Of a DNA stretch of 64,000 nt, positions 1 through 8,874 are shown piece by piece. The DNA is taken from assembly GCA_002350525.1 (NCBI GenBank), contig DEFA01000025.1, forward strand, positions 6,307-70,306, written 5' to 3'. The DNA comes from Lachnospiraceae bacterium UBA2864. Lineage in GTDB: Bacteria > Bacillota > Clostridia > Lachnospirales > Lachnospiraceae. The notes below the pieces were generated by a model. The model was given only the letters and a program-made list of their open reading frames with translations, ran no database searches and was not told the DNA's origin. How positions within the stretch are numbered: position 1 is the first letter of the stretch; the number at the start of each line of letters is the position of its first letter. A program made the position numbers and the translations under genes.

Positions 1-107
1 TAGCATATTTTTTTATTTTGTCAATATTTTGCGAATATGGCGATATCTTTAATGGAAAATATAATTTTAATCTAGACTTCAACGCCTGGCTAAACAACGT
101 ATAACTA
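1..107. other. Left edge, no gene seen
   Basis: AT-rich sequence downstream of the alcohol dehydrogenase stop. I see no convincing ORF, RNA gene or strong terminator hairpin. Confidence 0.5.
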
Positions 108-1268
108 CTACTTGCACATTTCCAGAATCGTTTCAACATCATCTTTATCCAGTTTTACATATGCCCTTGTTGACAAACCACTGGTTCTGATGGATTCCTC
201 AGCAATTTTTTCAAACTGATCCGAAGGTATTCCAACTTCAGAAAAGGATAATGGCATATCAAGGCTCCTGAAAAACTGTTCAACACAGTCAATGCCCATA
301 AGGGCTGCAGTCATATCATCCTGCACTGTAACGCCAAATACTTCTCTTGCAAATCTGGCAAATCGCTTTTTGTTATCATCTGATAATACATATCGCATCC
401 AAGCAGGAGTTAATATTGCAAGACCCACTCCATGCGTCAGATCATAAAACGCACTGACAACATGTTCTATCATATGAACACTCCATGCTCCACCCTTTCC
501 TACGGTGAGCAGATGATTTAATCCAACCGTTGAAGCCCACATCAGATTAGATCTGGCTTCATAATTATCTGGTATTTTCATGGCTATAGGAGCATATTTA
601 ATAACCGTTTTCATTACTCCCTCTGTTAGAACATCTGTAATATATGCTTCGTCATTGGGCTGAAAATACTGTTCCATGGCATGAGATAGAATATCTACAG
701 ATCCGGCTGCAGTCTGCTTTGGCGGCAGAGTATACAGATACGTCGGATCACATATGGATAAACGCGGATACAAAAGAGGACTATTAATTTCCAGTTTTTC
801 CTGAGTACTCTCATTCGTAATTACACCACCTGAATTCATTTCCGAGCCGGTAGCACAGATTGTAAGTACAACAGCTATAGGTAAAGCCCTTTTGATCAGG
901 GTTCTGTCCATCATCAGATTCCAGGCCGGTCCATCATAGCAGGCCGCACAAGCAATATGCTTTGATGCATCAATTGTACTTCCTCCACCAACTGCAAGAA
1001 TCACATCGATAACCTTCTCCTTACAAAGCATGGCACCAGTTACCACATACTTAAGTTTAGGATTTGGCTCAATTCCGCCGAGCTCATACACTTCAAAATC
1101 TTTCAGAAGTTCTTTCACCTTATCATAAAGTCCACTTCTTTTTATACTGCCTCCGCCATAGGTTAGAAGGACTCTTTTTCCATATTGGGAAAGCTCTTCA
1201 GGAAGACAGCTTATCTGACCTTTTCCGAATCTGATTTCTGTGGGAATATTGAATGTAAAATTATTCAC
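108..1268 (-). CDS. Iron-containing alcohol dehydrogenase
   Basis: 386 aa, the usual length of group III Fe-dependent alcohol dehydrogenases, which interconvert alcohols and aldehydes with NAD(P)H in the cytosol. The nucleotide-binding GGGS (residues 94-97) followed by D100 is present, as are the metal-site helices with HAMEQYF near residue 196 and THGVG near 276. It is the last gene of the amine/opine-type catabolic locus, about 200 bp after the DAO-family oxidoreductase. That gap holds a dispersed repeat, so it may have its own promoter. In this context it may reduce or oxidise an aldehyde released by the upstream oxidase, which is inference. The substrate cannot be read from sequence. Confidence 0.93.
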   Translation of the reverse strand: MNNFTFNIPTEIRFGKGQISCLPEELSQYGKRVLLTYGGGSIKRSGLYDKVKELLKDFEVYELGGIEPNPKLKYVVTGAMLCKEKVIDVILAVGGGSTIDASKHIACAACYDGPAWNLMMDRTLIKRALPIAVVLTICATGSEMNSGGVITNESTQEKLEINSPLLYPRLSICDPTYLYTLPPKQTAAGSVDILSHAMEQYFQPNDEAYITDVLTEGVMKTVIKYAPIAMKIPDNYEARSNLMWASTVGLNHLLTVGKGGAWSVHMIEHVVSAFYDLTHGVGLAILTPAWMRYVLSDDNKKRFARFAREVFGVTVQDDMTAALMGIDCVEQFFRSLDMPLSFSEVGIPSDQFEKIAEESIRTSGLSTRAYVKLDKDDVETILEMCK

Positions 1269-1354
1269 GTTTTTGTCCTTTCTTATGTATACTCTGCAGG
1301 ATGTTTTCTGTGTCGATTTCTAAAGTTTTCTCGTTTCTTATCCATGCATAACAG

Positions 1355-1382
1355 AAGATTCTTCGCTTCGCTCAGAATGACA
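1355..1382. repeat. Dispersed short repeat, copy 1
   Basis: Copy of a short element with core TTCTTCGCTTCGCTCAGAA, bounded by ATTCT/AGAAT inverted ends. It lies between the alcohol dehydrogenase and the DAO oxidoreductase. Related copies are at about 12358 and 13360. Confidence 0.75.
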
Positions 1383-1465
1383 CCCAAATGTTAGTTTCTC
1401 TCATATCTTTTCTTCATAATTTGACTTCATATTTTGACTTTATAACTTTACTTTATATTTTGGCT

Positions 1466-2593
1466 TTATATCTTCGCTTTGTATCTGTCGTAGTGAAGTT
1501 CGCTCAGATCTATATCTGTTTTACCAGTTACTATAAGTTTAGCTAACTGCTCGCCGACTGCAGGTGCAATCCCAAAACCATGTCCGTTGAATGCGCATGC
1601 TACATATAGTCCTGGTATTTCATCAATCGTTCCCAAAGACGGCACACCATCACTGGAAGCATCCATCCAGCCTGCCCAGGTACGGACTATCTTTGCATCT
1701 GCCAGATCAGGAAAATATTTCATAATTCCACGGCAGATACATGGAGCTGTTTTAGACGAATTGATCGGAGTTCCGTTGTCCTTATTATATCGTTCCAGCC
1801 CCGAAGAACCTCCAAATACAAAGGATCCATGCTTGGTCTGATGCCCATAAAAATCAGCTTCTGCTGTTCCCAGCATCTGATCAAACATATGTGGCTGAGC
1901 CTCCGTAACAAGACATTCCAGTAACGAATTAGTCATCGGTATATCAATACCAACTGATGTAAGAACTTCTCTGGAATCAAGACCGGCTGCAACAAGTACA
2001 TTTTCACCTTCATACACATTATTAGGTGTAATAACCTGGCGTATCCTCCCCCGCATCACACGAAGTTCCTTAACCTGCTCTCCTGAGATAAATGTAACTC
2101 CAAGTCTTCTCGCCATCTTGTAATAACCCAGGGTTGTAGTTAATGGATTAGCATGTCCATCTGTCGGGCACCAGCTGGCACAGGTCACTTCATCAGAAAG
2201 GTAAGGATTGATTTCTCTTACTTCATCACCGTCTATCATTCTCACATCCAGTCCAACTCCTCTGGCATTGTCAGCCAGTTTTGTAAGGATAGCTTTATGC
2301 TTATCATTTTTCCCTAATCTTAAATTTCCATCCTGATGATATTCACAATCAACCTCTAATTCTTCTGACAGATTCGGCCATAGATTTTTTATTCCATACA
2401 TAACGAGTGGTAATTCTCTCACATCCCTGCCAGACTGTCTTACGCCACCACCATTTCGGCTTGAGCCACCATTTCCAATATGATCAGAACCTTCCAGTAC
2501 TATTACTTCAATTCCCATTTTTGCCAGATAATATGCTGTAGCACAGCCTATAATACCACCGCCAATAATTATAACTTCTGCAGTGTTTTTCAT
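1466..2593 (-). CDS. FAD-dependent DAO-family oxidoreductase (HcnC/opine oxidase subunit B-like)
   Basis: 375 aa from the ATG at 2593, which has a GAAGGTG ribosome site; an in-frame upstream start at 2632 has none. The N-terminus carries the FAD Rossmann motif GGGIIG (about residues 10-15), and the rest fits the D-amino-acid oxidase/glycine oxidase fold (HcnC, OoxB, sarcosine oxidase beta). Members oxidise the C-N bond of amino acids or N-alkyl amino acids. Together with the [2Fe-2S] and FAD/4Fe-4S genes upstream it completes an HcnABC/OoxAB-like membrane-independent dehydrogenase. I infer it is the catalytic subunit. The substrate (opine, D-hydroxyproline, sarcosine, glycine or another amine) is unknown. 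Confidence 0.88.
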   Translation of the reverse strand: MKNTAEVIIIGGGIIGCATAYYLAKMGIEVIVLEGSDHIGNGGSSRNGGGVRQSGRDVRELPLVMYGIKNLWPNLSEELEVDCEYHQDGNLRLGKNDKHKAILTKLADNARGVGLDVRMIDGDEVREINPYLSDEVTCASWCPTDGHANPLTTTLGYYKMARRLGVTFISGEQVKELRVMRGRIRQVITPNNVYEGENVLVAAGLDSREVLTSVGIDIPMTNSLLECLVTEAQPHMFDQMLGTAEADFYGHQTKHGSFVFGGSSGLERYNKDNGTPINSSKTAPCICRGIMKYFPDLADAKIVRTWAGWMDASSDGVPSLGTIDEIPGLYVACAFNGHGFGIAPAVGEQLAKLIVTGKTDIDLSELHYDRYKAKI

Positions 2594-2667
2594 ATGTTTC
2601 ACCTTCTTTCTGCTCCCGGTTCTTAGAAGCAATCCTCAAATCCTTCAAAGCTTTTTACTATAACTAT

Positions 2668-2772
2668 TTCTTCTGAAGCCTTTTCTCCTAAAGCTTTTTT
2701 ATCTGAAGCTTTTTTCTTCTAAAACCTATTCATCTAAAGCTTTTTCATCTAAAGCTTTTTCATCTAAAGCCT
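2668..2772 (-). repeat. Degenerate 15-bp tandem repeat encoding ALDEK units
   Basis: Plus-strand unit CATCTAAAGCTTTTT is repeated about three times exactly (2731-2772) and degenerates to about 2668. On the minus strand the first units encode the ALDEK repeats at the C-terminus of the BFD-like protein, and the decayed units run past its stop codon. Confidence 0.8.
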
Positions 2773-3082
2773 CGTTCGCAAAGATTCTCATTTCAATCGG
2801 TCTCATAGGCACACGGCTTGTTGCCGGTTCCAGCTCTGCAGGACTTATCCCCAGTTCCCTTGCCACTATACCTTTTACCAGCTTCGAACAGGTCTGTCCC
2901 TGACAAAGCCCCATACCTGTTCGTAAATATCTTCTGATCTCAGTAAGTGTCCACATTCCATCGTGAACAGCTTTCCGGATTTCCCCTTTTGTTATCTCCT
3001 CGCATCGGCAGATTAACATATCATCATCTTCCCCCGGAACAAAAGGTCCTATATCTCTTGATCTATCATTTACAGAATTCAT
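2726..3082 (-). CDS. BFD-like [2Fe-2S]-binding protein
   Basis: 118 aa with cysteines C25, C27, C60 and C65 in the CxC...Cx4C pattern of bacterioferritin-associated-ferredoxin-like domains. In HcnB, OoxA and proline-dehydrogenase alpha subunits this domain is fused at the C-terminus; here it is a separate gene placed directly after the FAD/4Fe-4S subunit, so it probably binds that complex and passes electrons. The ribosome site is AACGGAGG before ATG. The last 15 residues are three ALDEK-type repeats produced by a 15-bp tandem array, probably dispensable. Confidence 0.88.
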   Translation of the reverse strand: MNSVNDRSRDIGPFVPGEDDDMLICRCEEITKGEIRKAVHDGMWTLTEIRRYLRTGMGLCQGQTCSKLVKGIVARELGISPAELEPATSRVPMRPIEMRIFANEALDEKALDEKALDE

Positions 3083-3105
3083 AACTCTACCTCCGTTCCG
3101 CTAAT

Positions 3106-4695
3106 TTATTCTTCATTTTCAATTACCTTGAAAAAACGCGCCTTCATGGCATATTCTTTAGGAATACGCATAGTTAACAGATTTGTTTTATCAAAAACCT
3201 TCATACTCTTAACTGAAACAACCTCAGCTTCGCAGACAACCTTTCCATCACGGCCAAGTCCAAAGCCCTTCGTCCCTGCTTCAGGAAGTGGCAGAAATTC
3301 GTATGGTAAAGTTACAGTTGCCGTTCCATCACCACAATCTTCATCAACTAAGAATATAGCCTGTCCGGAGCAATTTGCGACACACATTCCACAATTGATA
3401 CATTCACTTCCCTCCACTACAATCGGAAGTGATGTGATGTCAGAACCAATAGATATACAGCCCTTTTTACAAGCATCCTGACACGGATTACATGGAATAT
3501 TCTGCGTACATTCGATTACCGGATGAATTCCTTTTTTATGAGTTACTCCCGGATATCTCTCTATCTCATCATCAGCTACAAAACCGTGGAGTAACAGATT
3601 CTTTGAAATATCTATACCTTCCTCAGTTTTTTCTATATTTTTTCCTCTGTTTTCAGGAGCAAACATTCCCTGACGAAGTCCATTTAATGCTTTATCCAGT
3701 TCAGTTAAAGCATCCTCCATTTCAGTTTTTGTGATATAGCCCAGATACTCTGCTGCAACAATCCCAGCCATACGACCTTCAATCATAGCTGACGAAGCTT
3801 CCTCGATACCAGATACATCACCTGCAACAAAGACACCAGGTAAAGACGTCCTTCCATATTCATCACATACAGGAACCTGTCCACCACGTTTAGGATTATC
3901 TTCCATATCGCATCCGGCCATTTTAAGCAGCTGACTCATAGGCGATAGTCCTACTGCAAGACATATCGTATCTACATCAAAATGCTTTTCTGTTCCAGGA
4001 ATAAAATGGAACTTATCATCAATCTCAGCTATGGTCACTCCAGTAACCTCTGTATCTCCTTCAGCTTTTACAATTGTGTGTGACAGATAAAATGGTACTC
4101 CTGTCCTTGCAACCTTAGCTGCATGAACCCCATAACCACCAACCCGTGGAGCTGCATCAACCAGAGCGACCACTTCACATCCACACTGCATTAACTGAAA
4201 TGAAACCACCAGTCCGACATTTCCGGATCCAAGCATCAAAACCTTTTTTCCCGGTAATACGCCATGAAGATTCATCAATGTCTGAGCCGCTCCAGCTCCG
4301 ATCACACCTGGAAGTGTCCAGCCTGGAAATGTAACCATATTCTCTGCCGCACCGGTTGCAATCAGTACGGTATCGCCCTTATAATGCTGTACTTCATCGC
4401 CAAACCTGACTACTACCTCTTTATCCTGATAGAGTCCTATAACAGTAGCATTTAATACAACCTTTACCCCTACTTCCTCAGCTTCATCCAGAAGCTGACG
4501 TCCAATCATAAATCCTCTTTCTTTAGCCCTATGTTCCTTTGAACCGAAAAATTTATGTATCTGCTTAAACAGCTGACCACCCGGTTTTTCATTTTCATCA
4601 AAAACTACAACATTTAAACCTCTTTTAGCAGCTTCTATAGCAGCTGAAAGACCAGAAGGTCCAGCACCAACTATAATAAGATCAAATCTTTTCAT
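3106..4695 (-). CDS. FAD/NAD oxidoreductase with C-terminal 4Fe-4S domain (HcnB/OoxA-like)
   Basis: 529 aa. An N-terminal FAD motif GAGPSG (residues 10-15) and an internal nucleotide motif LGSGNVG place it with pyridine-nucleotide-disulphide-type oxidoreductases, as in HcnB, OoxA and proline dehydrogenase alpha. Unlike classical aerobic members (about 460 aa) it carries a ferredoxin-type region near residues 400-450 with CNPC and CINCGMC cysteine clusters, suited to anaerobic electron transfer. The ribosome site AAGGAGG is clear. It sits between the [2Fe-2S] subunit gene (18-bp gap) and the BFD gene, so all three are likely co-translated. The electron acceptor is inferred to be ferredoxin or a similar carrier. 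Confidence 0.9.
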   Translation of the reverse strand: MKRFDLIIVGAGPSGLSAAIEAAKRGLNVVVFDENEKPGGQLFKQIHKFFGSKEHRAKERGFMIGRQLLDEAEEVGVKVVLNATVIGLYQDKEVVVRFGDEVQHYKGDTVLIATGAAENMVTFPGWTLPGVIGAGAAQTLMNLHGVLPGKKVLMLGSGNVGLVVSFQLMQCGCEVVALVDAAPRVGGYGVHAAKVARTGVPFYLSHTIVKAEGDTEVTGVTIAEIDDKFHFIPGTEKHFDVDTICLAVGLSPMSQLLKMAGCDMEDNPKRGGQVPVCDEYGRTSLPGVFVAGDVSGIEEASSAMIEGRMAGIVAAEYLGYITKTEMEDALTELDKALNGLRQGMFAPENRGKNIEKTEEGIDISKNLLLHGFVADDEIERYPGVTHKKGIHPVIECTQNIPCNPCQDACKKGCISIGSDITSLPIVVEGSECINCGMCVANCSGQAIFLVDEDCGDGTATVTLPYEFLPLPEAGTKGFGLGRDGKVVCEAEVVSVKSMKVFDKTNLLTMRIPKEYAMKARFFKVIENEE

Positions 4696-4713
4696 GACCC
4701 TCTCCTCCTTCTT

Positions 4714-5064
4714 TTATCCATCATTTTCTTTTGCTTTCTTAATATCCTCGAATGGAATATCTGTAACGCCATACTGTGTCTTAACAACCATCCCCTCTTT
4801 CAGAGGAGTGATACAGGTTCTTACATTTGGAATCCCATCTACAACCATGACACAATCTGTACAACGCCCGATGGCACAGAATATTCCTCTTGGCTTATGT
4901 TCCTTCTTTGTATATCTATGAACCATGAGTCCTGCAGCCTTTAATGCAGCTGCAATCGGCTCACCTTCATATCCTTCAACTTCTTTTCCGTCGAATGTAA
5001 ACTTGATAAGTTTTCCCTTTTCCTGCACTCCGAGTATCGGATGCTCTTCTATTCTTATTCCCAT
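4714..5064 (-). CDS. [2Fe-2S] ferredoxin-like subunit (HcnA-like)
   Basis: 116 aa from the ATG at 5064, preceded by AGAGGAG; the longer frame overlaps the upstream gene and is rejected. Cysteines C63, C68, C71 and C84 give Cx4CxxC...C, the plant-type [2Fe-2S] pattern of HcnA and sarcosine/opine oxidase small subunits. It probably shuttles electrons within the FAD complex encoded by the next genes. The gap to the upstream OCD-family gene is only 16 bp, placing both in one operon. Confidence 0.88.
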   Translation of the reverse strand: MGIRIEEHPILGVQEKGKLIKFTFDGKEVEGYEGEPIAAALKAAGLMVHRYTKKEHKPRGIFCAIGRCTDCVMVVDGIPNVRTCITPLKEGMVVKTQYGVTDIPFEDIKKAKENDG

Positions 5065-5080
5065 AACATTGTTCTCCTCT

Positions 5081-6214
5081 CTAAAACATGTCAGGTTTTT
5101 CCCACAGTCTAAGTGTCGTTCCCAGCCCAAGCTTTTTCGCATTCTCATAACAATACTTACCCCAGGCAACATCCTCTACAGGCATACCACCTACAGAAAA
5201 AATAACGATGTCCTCTTCTGAATTTCTCCCTTTTTTCTCACCACTTATGATGTCTCCCAGATCCATCATGTCTTCTTTAGCTATGATTCCATCATGGATC
5301 ATATCAGTGAATTTTGAACCGATTATGTTGTTCACTCCGAAGGATGGATAAGGAAACTCTTCAGCCCAGGCTTCATATAACTCAGTATTGTCCACAATCA
5401 GCCTGCATTTTTTCATTTCACTGCTATCCATATCGAAACAGCTGAGGCCGATAATTAAAGCTCCAGGTTTTACCCACTCCAGTTTTACGAAGGGATATGT
5501 ACTCGGATCTGTATTACCCGAATTTGCAAATGAGATAACGTCTGTTCCTCTCACCAGCTCCTCCACCGTTTCTACTGCTTCAATCTTTTTCAGCTGGGGA
5601 TATTTTTCTTTTGCATATTCTATAAAAGCATCCAGGGATTTCTGTCCTCTTCCTTTTACCTTTATCTCCTCAATACCGGGACAGGAACAAAGAATTGCTT
5701 CCAGTGAGGTTTTGCCCATAACTCCCGGTCCGCAGATACCAGCAACCCTGGCGTTCTTATCTGCAAGATATCTGGCTCCCACCCCTGGAATAGCACCTGT
5801 TCTCATGGCGGATAAAAGATTCGCTGATAGCAGTGCCAGCGGTGCACCAGTTTCTTTATCATTTAGCATCACCGTAAGTATAGATCTCGGAAGCCCAAGA
5901 TTTCGGTTATCACTGTTTGAGCCGTACCATTTCATTCCCATCAGATCAAATGGACCACCAATATAGGCTGGCATTGCCATAAATCTTCTGTCATCCCCCG
6001 TGTCTAAGGGCATATTGGGGAACTTTGACTTCTTGGGAAATGATACCTGACTTCCATGGGAGTTATGATTTTCTCCACCCATAACATAATCACCAGCATT
6101 CAGACATTTAACTACTTCTTCCATTACATCTATACAATCTGGCATGTTTTTTACTCCAGACTTGATCATGTCTTCTTCAGATAAAAATATGAAATCTAAT
6201 GTCGGATAACCCAT
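5081..6214 (-). CDS. Ornithine cyclodeaminase/mu-crystallin family protein, copy 1
   Basis: 377 aa from the ATG at 6214 with AAGGGAGGG as ribosome site; the frame's longer start lies inside the leader hairpin. The NAD-binding region reads GICGPGVMGK, typical of the OCD/mu-crystallin fold. Family members include ornithine cyclodeaminase, pyrroline-2-carboxylate reductase, and proteins annotated as tyramine oxidase subunit B. It is the first gene of the unit OCD, [2Fe-2S], FAD/4Fe-4S, BFD, DAO. I infer it reduces or deaminates the imine or amino acid produced by the oxidase. It is paralogous to the gene at 6468-7625 but clearly divergent. Confidence 0.87.
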   Translation of the reverse strand: MGYPTLDFIFLSEEDMIKSGVKNMPDCIDVMEEVVKCLNAGDYVMGGENHNSHGSQVSFPKKSKFPNMPLDTGDDRRFMAMPAYIGGPFDLMGMKWYGSNSDNRNLGLPRSILTVMLNDKETGAPLALLSANLLSAMRTGAIPGVGARYLADKNARVAGICGPGVMGKTSLEAILCSCPGIEEIKVKGRGQKSLDAFIEYAKEKYPQLKKIEAVETVEELVRGTDVISFANSGNTDPSTYPFVKLEWVKPGALIIGLSCFDMDSSEMKKCRLIVDNTELYEAWAEEFPYPSFGVNNIIGSKFTDMIHDGIIAKEDMMDLGDIISGEKKGRNSEEDIVIFSVGGMPVEDVAWGKYCYENAKKLGLGTTLRLWEKPDMF

Positions 6215-6240
6215 AATTTTTCCCTCCCTTTTCGCATAAA

Positions 6241-6271
6241 AAAGGAGCCGACGATAATCATCAGCTCCTTT
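6241..6271 (-). terminator. Leader hairpin/attenuator before OCD copy 1
   Basis: Perfect 14-bp stem (counting G-U pairs) with a 3-nt loop. The 5' arm AAAGGAGC pairs with GCTCCTTT, followed by a T-run, on the minus strand about 20 nt after the predicted transcription start and 27 nt before the ATG. It resembles an intrinsic terminator inside the leader, so it may act as an attenuator. The arm GCAAAGGAGC matches the leader hairpins before the P-II and LuxR genes. Confidence 0.75.
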
Positions 6272-6295
6272 GCTTTTCATAGCTCTACTTTACCT

Positions 6296-6323
6296 ATTTT
6301 AGGATTAGAAAGCAATTACACAA
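6296..6323 (-). promoter_or_regulatory. Sigma-A-type promoter for the OCD1-oxidase operon
   Basis: TTGTGT at 6318-6323, a 16-bp spacer, then TAAAAT at 6296-6301, read on the minus strand just upstream of the leader hairpin. Confidence 0.6.
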
Positions 6324-6337
6324 CAGTACCTATTTTA

Positions 6338-6374
6338 TACTCCATTTGGAGTAGTAATACTTATTTTGGAGTAT
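6338..6374. promoter_or_regulatory. Two dyad sequences upstream of the oxidase promoter
   Basis: TACTCCATTTGGAGTA (6338-6353, 7-bp arms) and a weaker dyad with ATACT/AGTAT arms (6357-6374) sit just upstream of the -35 box. They suit binding of a dimeric activator such as the LuxR-type protein encoded at 12425-13174; which protein binds is inference. Confidence 0.5.
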
Positions 6375-6467
6375 TCTGCTCATTACAAAAGTAATCTACT
6401 TGATAGTAACTTAATCTGCTTATATTAATGTAATCTGCTTCAGAATAATCTGTTTATAATAGTATAA

Positions 6468-7625
6468 TCACTTCATATATGGCTCATGCCAGAGATTTAA
6501 CGACTGACCTATTCCCATTTCCAAGGCTCTCTGATAACAGTCATAGCCCCAGGAAAGATCCTCTAAGGGCATTCCTCCTATGGAGCACATGACAATCTCA
6601 TCTTTATCTGTCCGCCCCTTTGCTGTTCCATTCACCATATCACTGAGATTTATCACATTCTCTCTTGGTGTCTGTCCAGAATCAACCAGGTGAACAAAAT
6701 GAATTCCCATAATTACCCATTCTCTTTTATTGCCCAGTTCATCATATTCTCCACGAGCCTTAAAGTTGCTTAAGTATTTCTGATACATACCATAATTATC
6801 TACAACCATAGTAGTTTTTAAAAATTCTTCATAATTCCTATATAAGAAGGATCCCATACTAAAAACAGTTGCACCTTTTTTGAACCAGTCCATATGGAAT
6901 TCCTCCATATTATCCTTTGTGACAGACATAGCCTCAGAGACAACATCAGCATCTCTACACGCCTCTTCCAGACTGCCACATATCTGAATTTCATTTACCC
7001 GAGGATATTTTTCTTCTATAAATGACTTCATGGAAAGAGCCGTCTTTGAATTAATTGATGAGCCTCTTATCTTGATCTTTCTAATATTCGGAAGGACTTC
7101 CATATAACACATCAGGGCACACTTATTTATTACCCCAGGGCCAAGAAGTGACAGCACTTCAGAATCTCTATCAGCAAGGTAAGTAGCTGCCATAGCCGGC
7201 ATCGCTCCTGTTCTCATTGCGGATAGCAGATTAGCTGACATAATGGCCTTCGGAGCACCTGTCTCTACATCAGAAAGCGTAACCATCAGTATAGATCTGG
7301 GAAGACCTTTCTCTGAATTATGACTATTAGATCCATAGTACTTCTGACCGGCAATATGGAATCTACCACCCAGATATGCGGGCATCGCCATAAATCTTCT
7401 ATCGGGTCCATCATCCAGTGGAAAGCCCTCAATATCTGACTTTTGAGGAAAATTCATCTGAAGGCCATGCTCATCTGCTTTGGGACCTCCCAGCAGAAAA
7501 TCCTTCTTTCCAAACAAAGCCATGGTATCCCGCATAGTTTCGATGCATTTTGCAGCATCCAGCACACCGGCCCTGATCATATCTTCTTCATTTAAATATA
7601 CAAAATCAATATTCGGATAACTCAT
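6468..7625 (-). CDS. Ornithine cyclodeaminase/mu-crystallin family protein, copy 2
   Basis: 385 aa. It has the same fold as copy 1, with the NAD motif SLLGPGV and the shared blocks RSILMVTLSDVETGAP and SANLLSAMRTGAMP. GGAGAC precedes the ATG at 7625. It follows the solute-binding protein gene by 32 bp, so it belongs to the transporter transcription unit, while copy 1 belongs to the oxidase unit. Two divergent copies may act as a heteromer or on successive intermediates; this is inference. Homologues are often annotated 'tyramine oxidase subunit B', a name with thin support. Confidence 0.86.
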   Translation of the reverse strand: MSYPNIDFVYLNEEDMIRAGVLDAAKCIETMRDTMALFGKKDFLLGGPKADEHGLQMNFPQKSDIEGFPLDDGPDRRFMAMPAYLGGRFHIAGQKYYGSNSHNSEKGLPRSILMVTLSDVETGAPKAIMSANLLSAMRTGAMPAMAATYLADRDSEVLSLLGPGVINKCALMCYMEVLPNIRKIKIRGSSINSKTALSMKSFIEEKYPRVNEIQICGSLEEACRDADVVSEAMSVTKDNMEEFHMDWFKKGATVFSMGSFLYRNYEEFLKTTMVVDNYGMYQKYLSNFKARGEYDELGNKREWVIMGIHFVHLVDSGQTPRENVINLSDMVNGTAKGRTDKDEIVMCSIGGMPLEDLSWGYDCYQRALEMGIGQSLNLWHEPYMK

Positions 7626-7657
7626 AAACTGTCTCCATTCTATGACTATTCATTTAA

Positions 7658-8740
7658 TTACTCTTTTACTTTTGTCCACATTTCATCATAGATAGCTATA
7701 GTATCTGTATCCAGATTTGATATAAACTCTCCTGCCGAAATAACTTCTGATGGAACATTTTTCGCTTCATTTGCCACATAATCTTCACCCATCATTTCAA
7801 GAGCTTTTGTATTAGGACAAAGATATGGGAATTCCTCGATGTTCATTTTTGCCGCTTCTGGTGAAAGCATATAATCAATAAACTTGTATGCATTATCCAC
7901 ATTCTTTGCGCCTTTAGGTATGCACCAGTTGTCAAGGAACACATAAGCTCCCTCAGTAGGATATACAACTTTGATATCCGGATTTTCATCCATAGATAAG
8001 GCTGCTTCTGCTGACCAGATCATGCCAACTGTACAGTCACCTGAGATCATAGCTGACTTTGGTGAATCAGAATCATACAGTTTTACATTATCCTTTAATG
8101 TCATCAGCTTATCGCTGACGGTTTTCAGTTTATCGGGATCAGACTCACTCATACTGAGTCCCATACTTCTTTCTGTCATACCAATAACGGCACGATAATC
8201 GTCTAATACAACCAGCTGTCCGGCAAGTGATGGATCAAAAAGATCATCATAAGAGGTTATATCCATATCTACCTTTGAAGTATTCACAGCGATACATGCC
8301 ACACCACCTTCATATGGTACAGAATACTTATTTCCCGGATCAAAAGCTTCATCCAGAAACGCAGGATCGATATTCTCAAGGTTAGGCAACTTAGTAGTAT
8401 CTAATTCCTCTAACTCTCCCTGTTTAATAAGATATTCGACAGCATAATCTGAAGGAAGAATTATGTCGTATGTGCCCTCAGATTCTGATTTCAGTTTTGC
8501 CAGAAGGTCTTCATTTGAAGAGTACGTTGATACATTGACTTTGATACCTGACTCTTCTTCAAATGCCTTTATCGAAGACTCTGAAACATATTCAGTCCAG
8601 ACAAATACATTTAAAGATCCTGCGGAAGCGGCAGAACTACTGGAGTCACCGGAGCTGCCACAGCCTGAAAGTAACGAAGCAGTAATCACTGCAGACATCA
8701 ATAAACCAGCCCATTTTTTCTCAAATCTGTTTTTTCTCAT
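7658..8740 (-). CDS. potD: Spermidine/putrescine-type ABC transporter substrate-binding lipoprotein
   Basis: 360 aa. The N-terminus has basic residues, a hydrophobic stretch and a lipobox LLSGC, so it is a membrane-anchored lipoprotein facing outwards. The body matches PotD/PotF-type binding proteins (FVWTEYVSESSIKAFEEES near the N-terminus; IPKGAKNVDNAYKFIDYMLS late). It lies after potC with a 134-bp gap holding a 12-bp minisatellite. The ligand may be a polyamine or another cationic or N-substituted amino acid; the catabolic neighbours suggest the oxidase substrate. Confidence 0.92.
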   Translation of the reverse strand: MRKNRFEKKWAGLLMSAVITASLLSGCGSSGDSSSSAASAGSLNVFVWTEYVSESSIKAFEEESGIKVNVSTYSSNEDLLAKLKSESEGTYDIILPSDYAVEYLIKQGELEELDTTKLPNLENIDPAFLDEAFDPGNKYSVPYEGGVACIAVNTSKVDMDITSYDDLFDPSLAGQLVVLDDYRAVIGMTERSMGLSMSESDPDKLKTVSDKLMTLKDNVKLYDSDSPKSAMISGDCTVGMIWSAEAALSMDENPDIKVVYPTEGAYVFLDNWCIPKGAKNVDNAYKFIDYMLSPEAAKMNIEEFPYLCPNTKALEMMGEDYVANEAKNVPSEVISAGEFISNLDTDTIAIYDEMWTKVKE

Positions 8741-8819
8741 AATTATTATCCTCCTCGAATAGTTATTAGTTATGCTGTAATTTCATGTGCTTATTTATAT
8801 TTCTTTTAATTTTGGTATT

Positions 8820-8867
8820 AGTGTTAGTATCAATGTTTATATCAGTGTTTGTATCGGTGTTTGTATT
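8820..8867. repeat. 12-bp minisatellite, four copies
   Basis: Four head-to-tail 12-mers of the form RRTGTTTRTATC (AGTGTTAGTATC, AATGTTTATATC, AGTGTTTGTATC, GGTGTTTGTATT) between potC and potD. No coding role is visible. Confidence 0.8.
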
Positions 8868-8874
8868 TGGGATT

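Noticed and set aside
1587..1841. Plus-strand ORF of 84 codons opposite the DAO oxidoreductase
   Set aside because: Shadow frame of a well-supported gene, no ribosome site, no family. The same applies to most plus-strand frames in this window.
1466..5064. Hydrogen cyanide synthase (hcnABC)
   Set aside because: Subunit make-up is similar, but the 4Fe-4S fusion, OCD genes and transporter point to a catabolic dehydrogenase; cyanide production is not supported.
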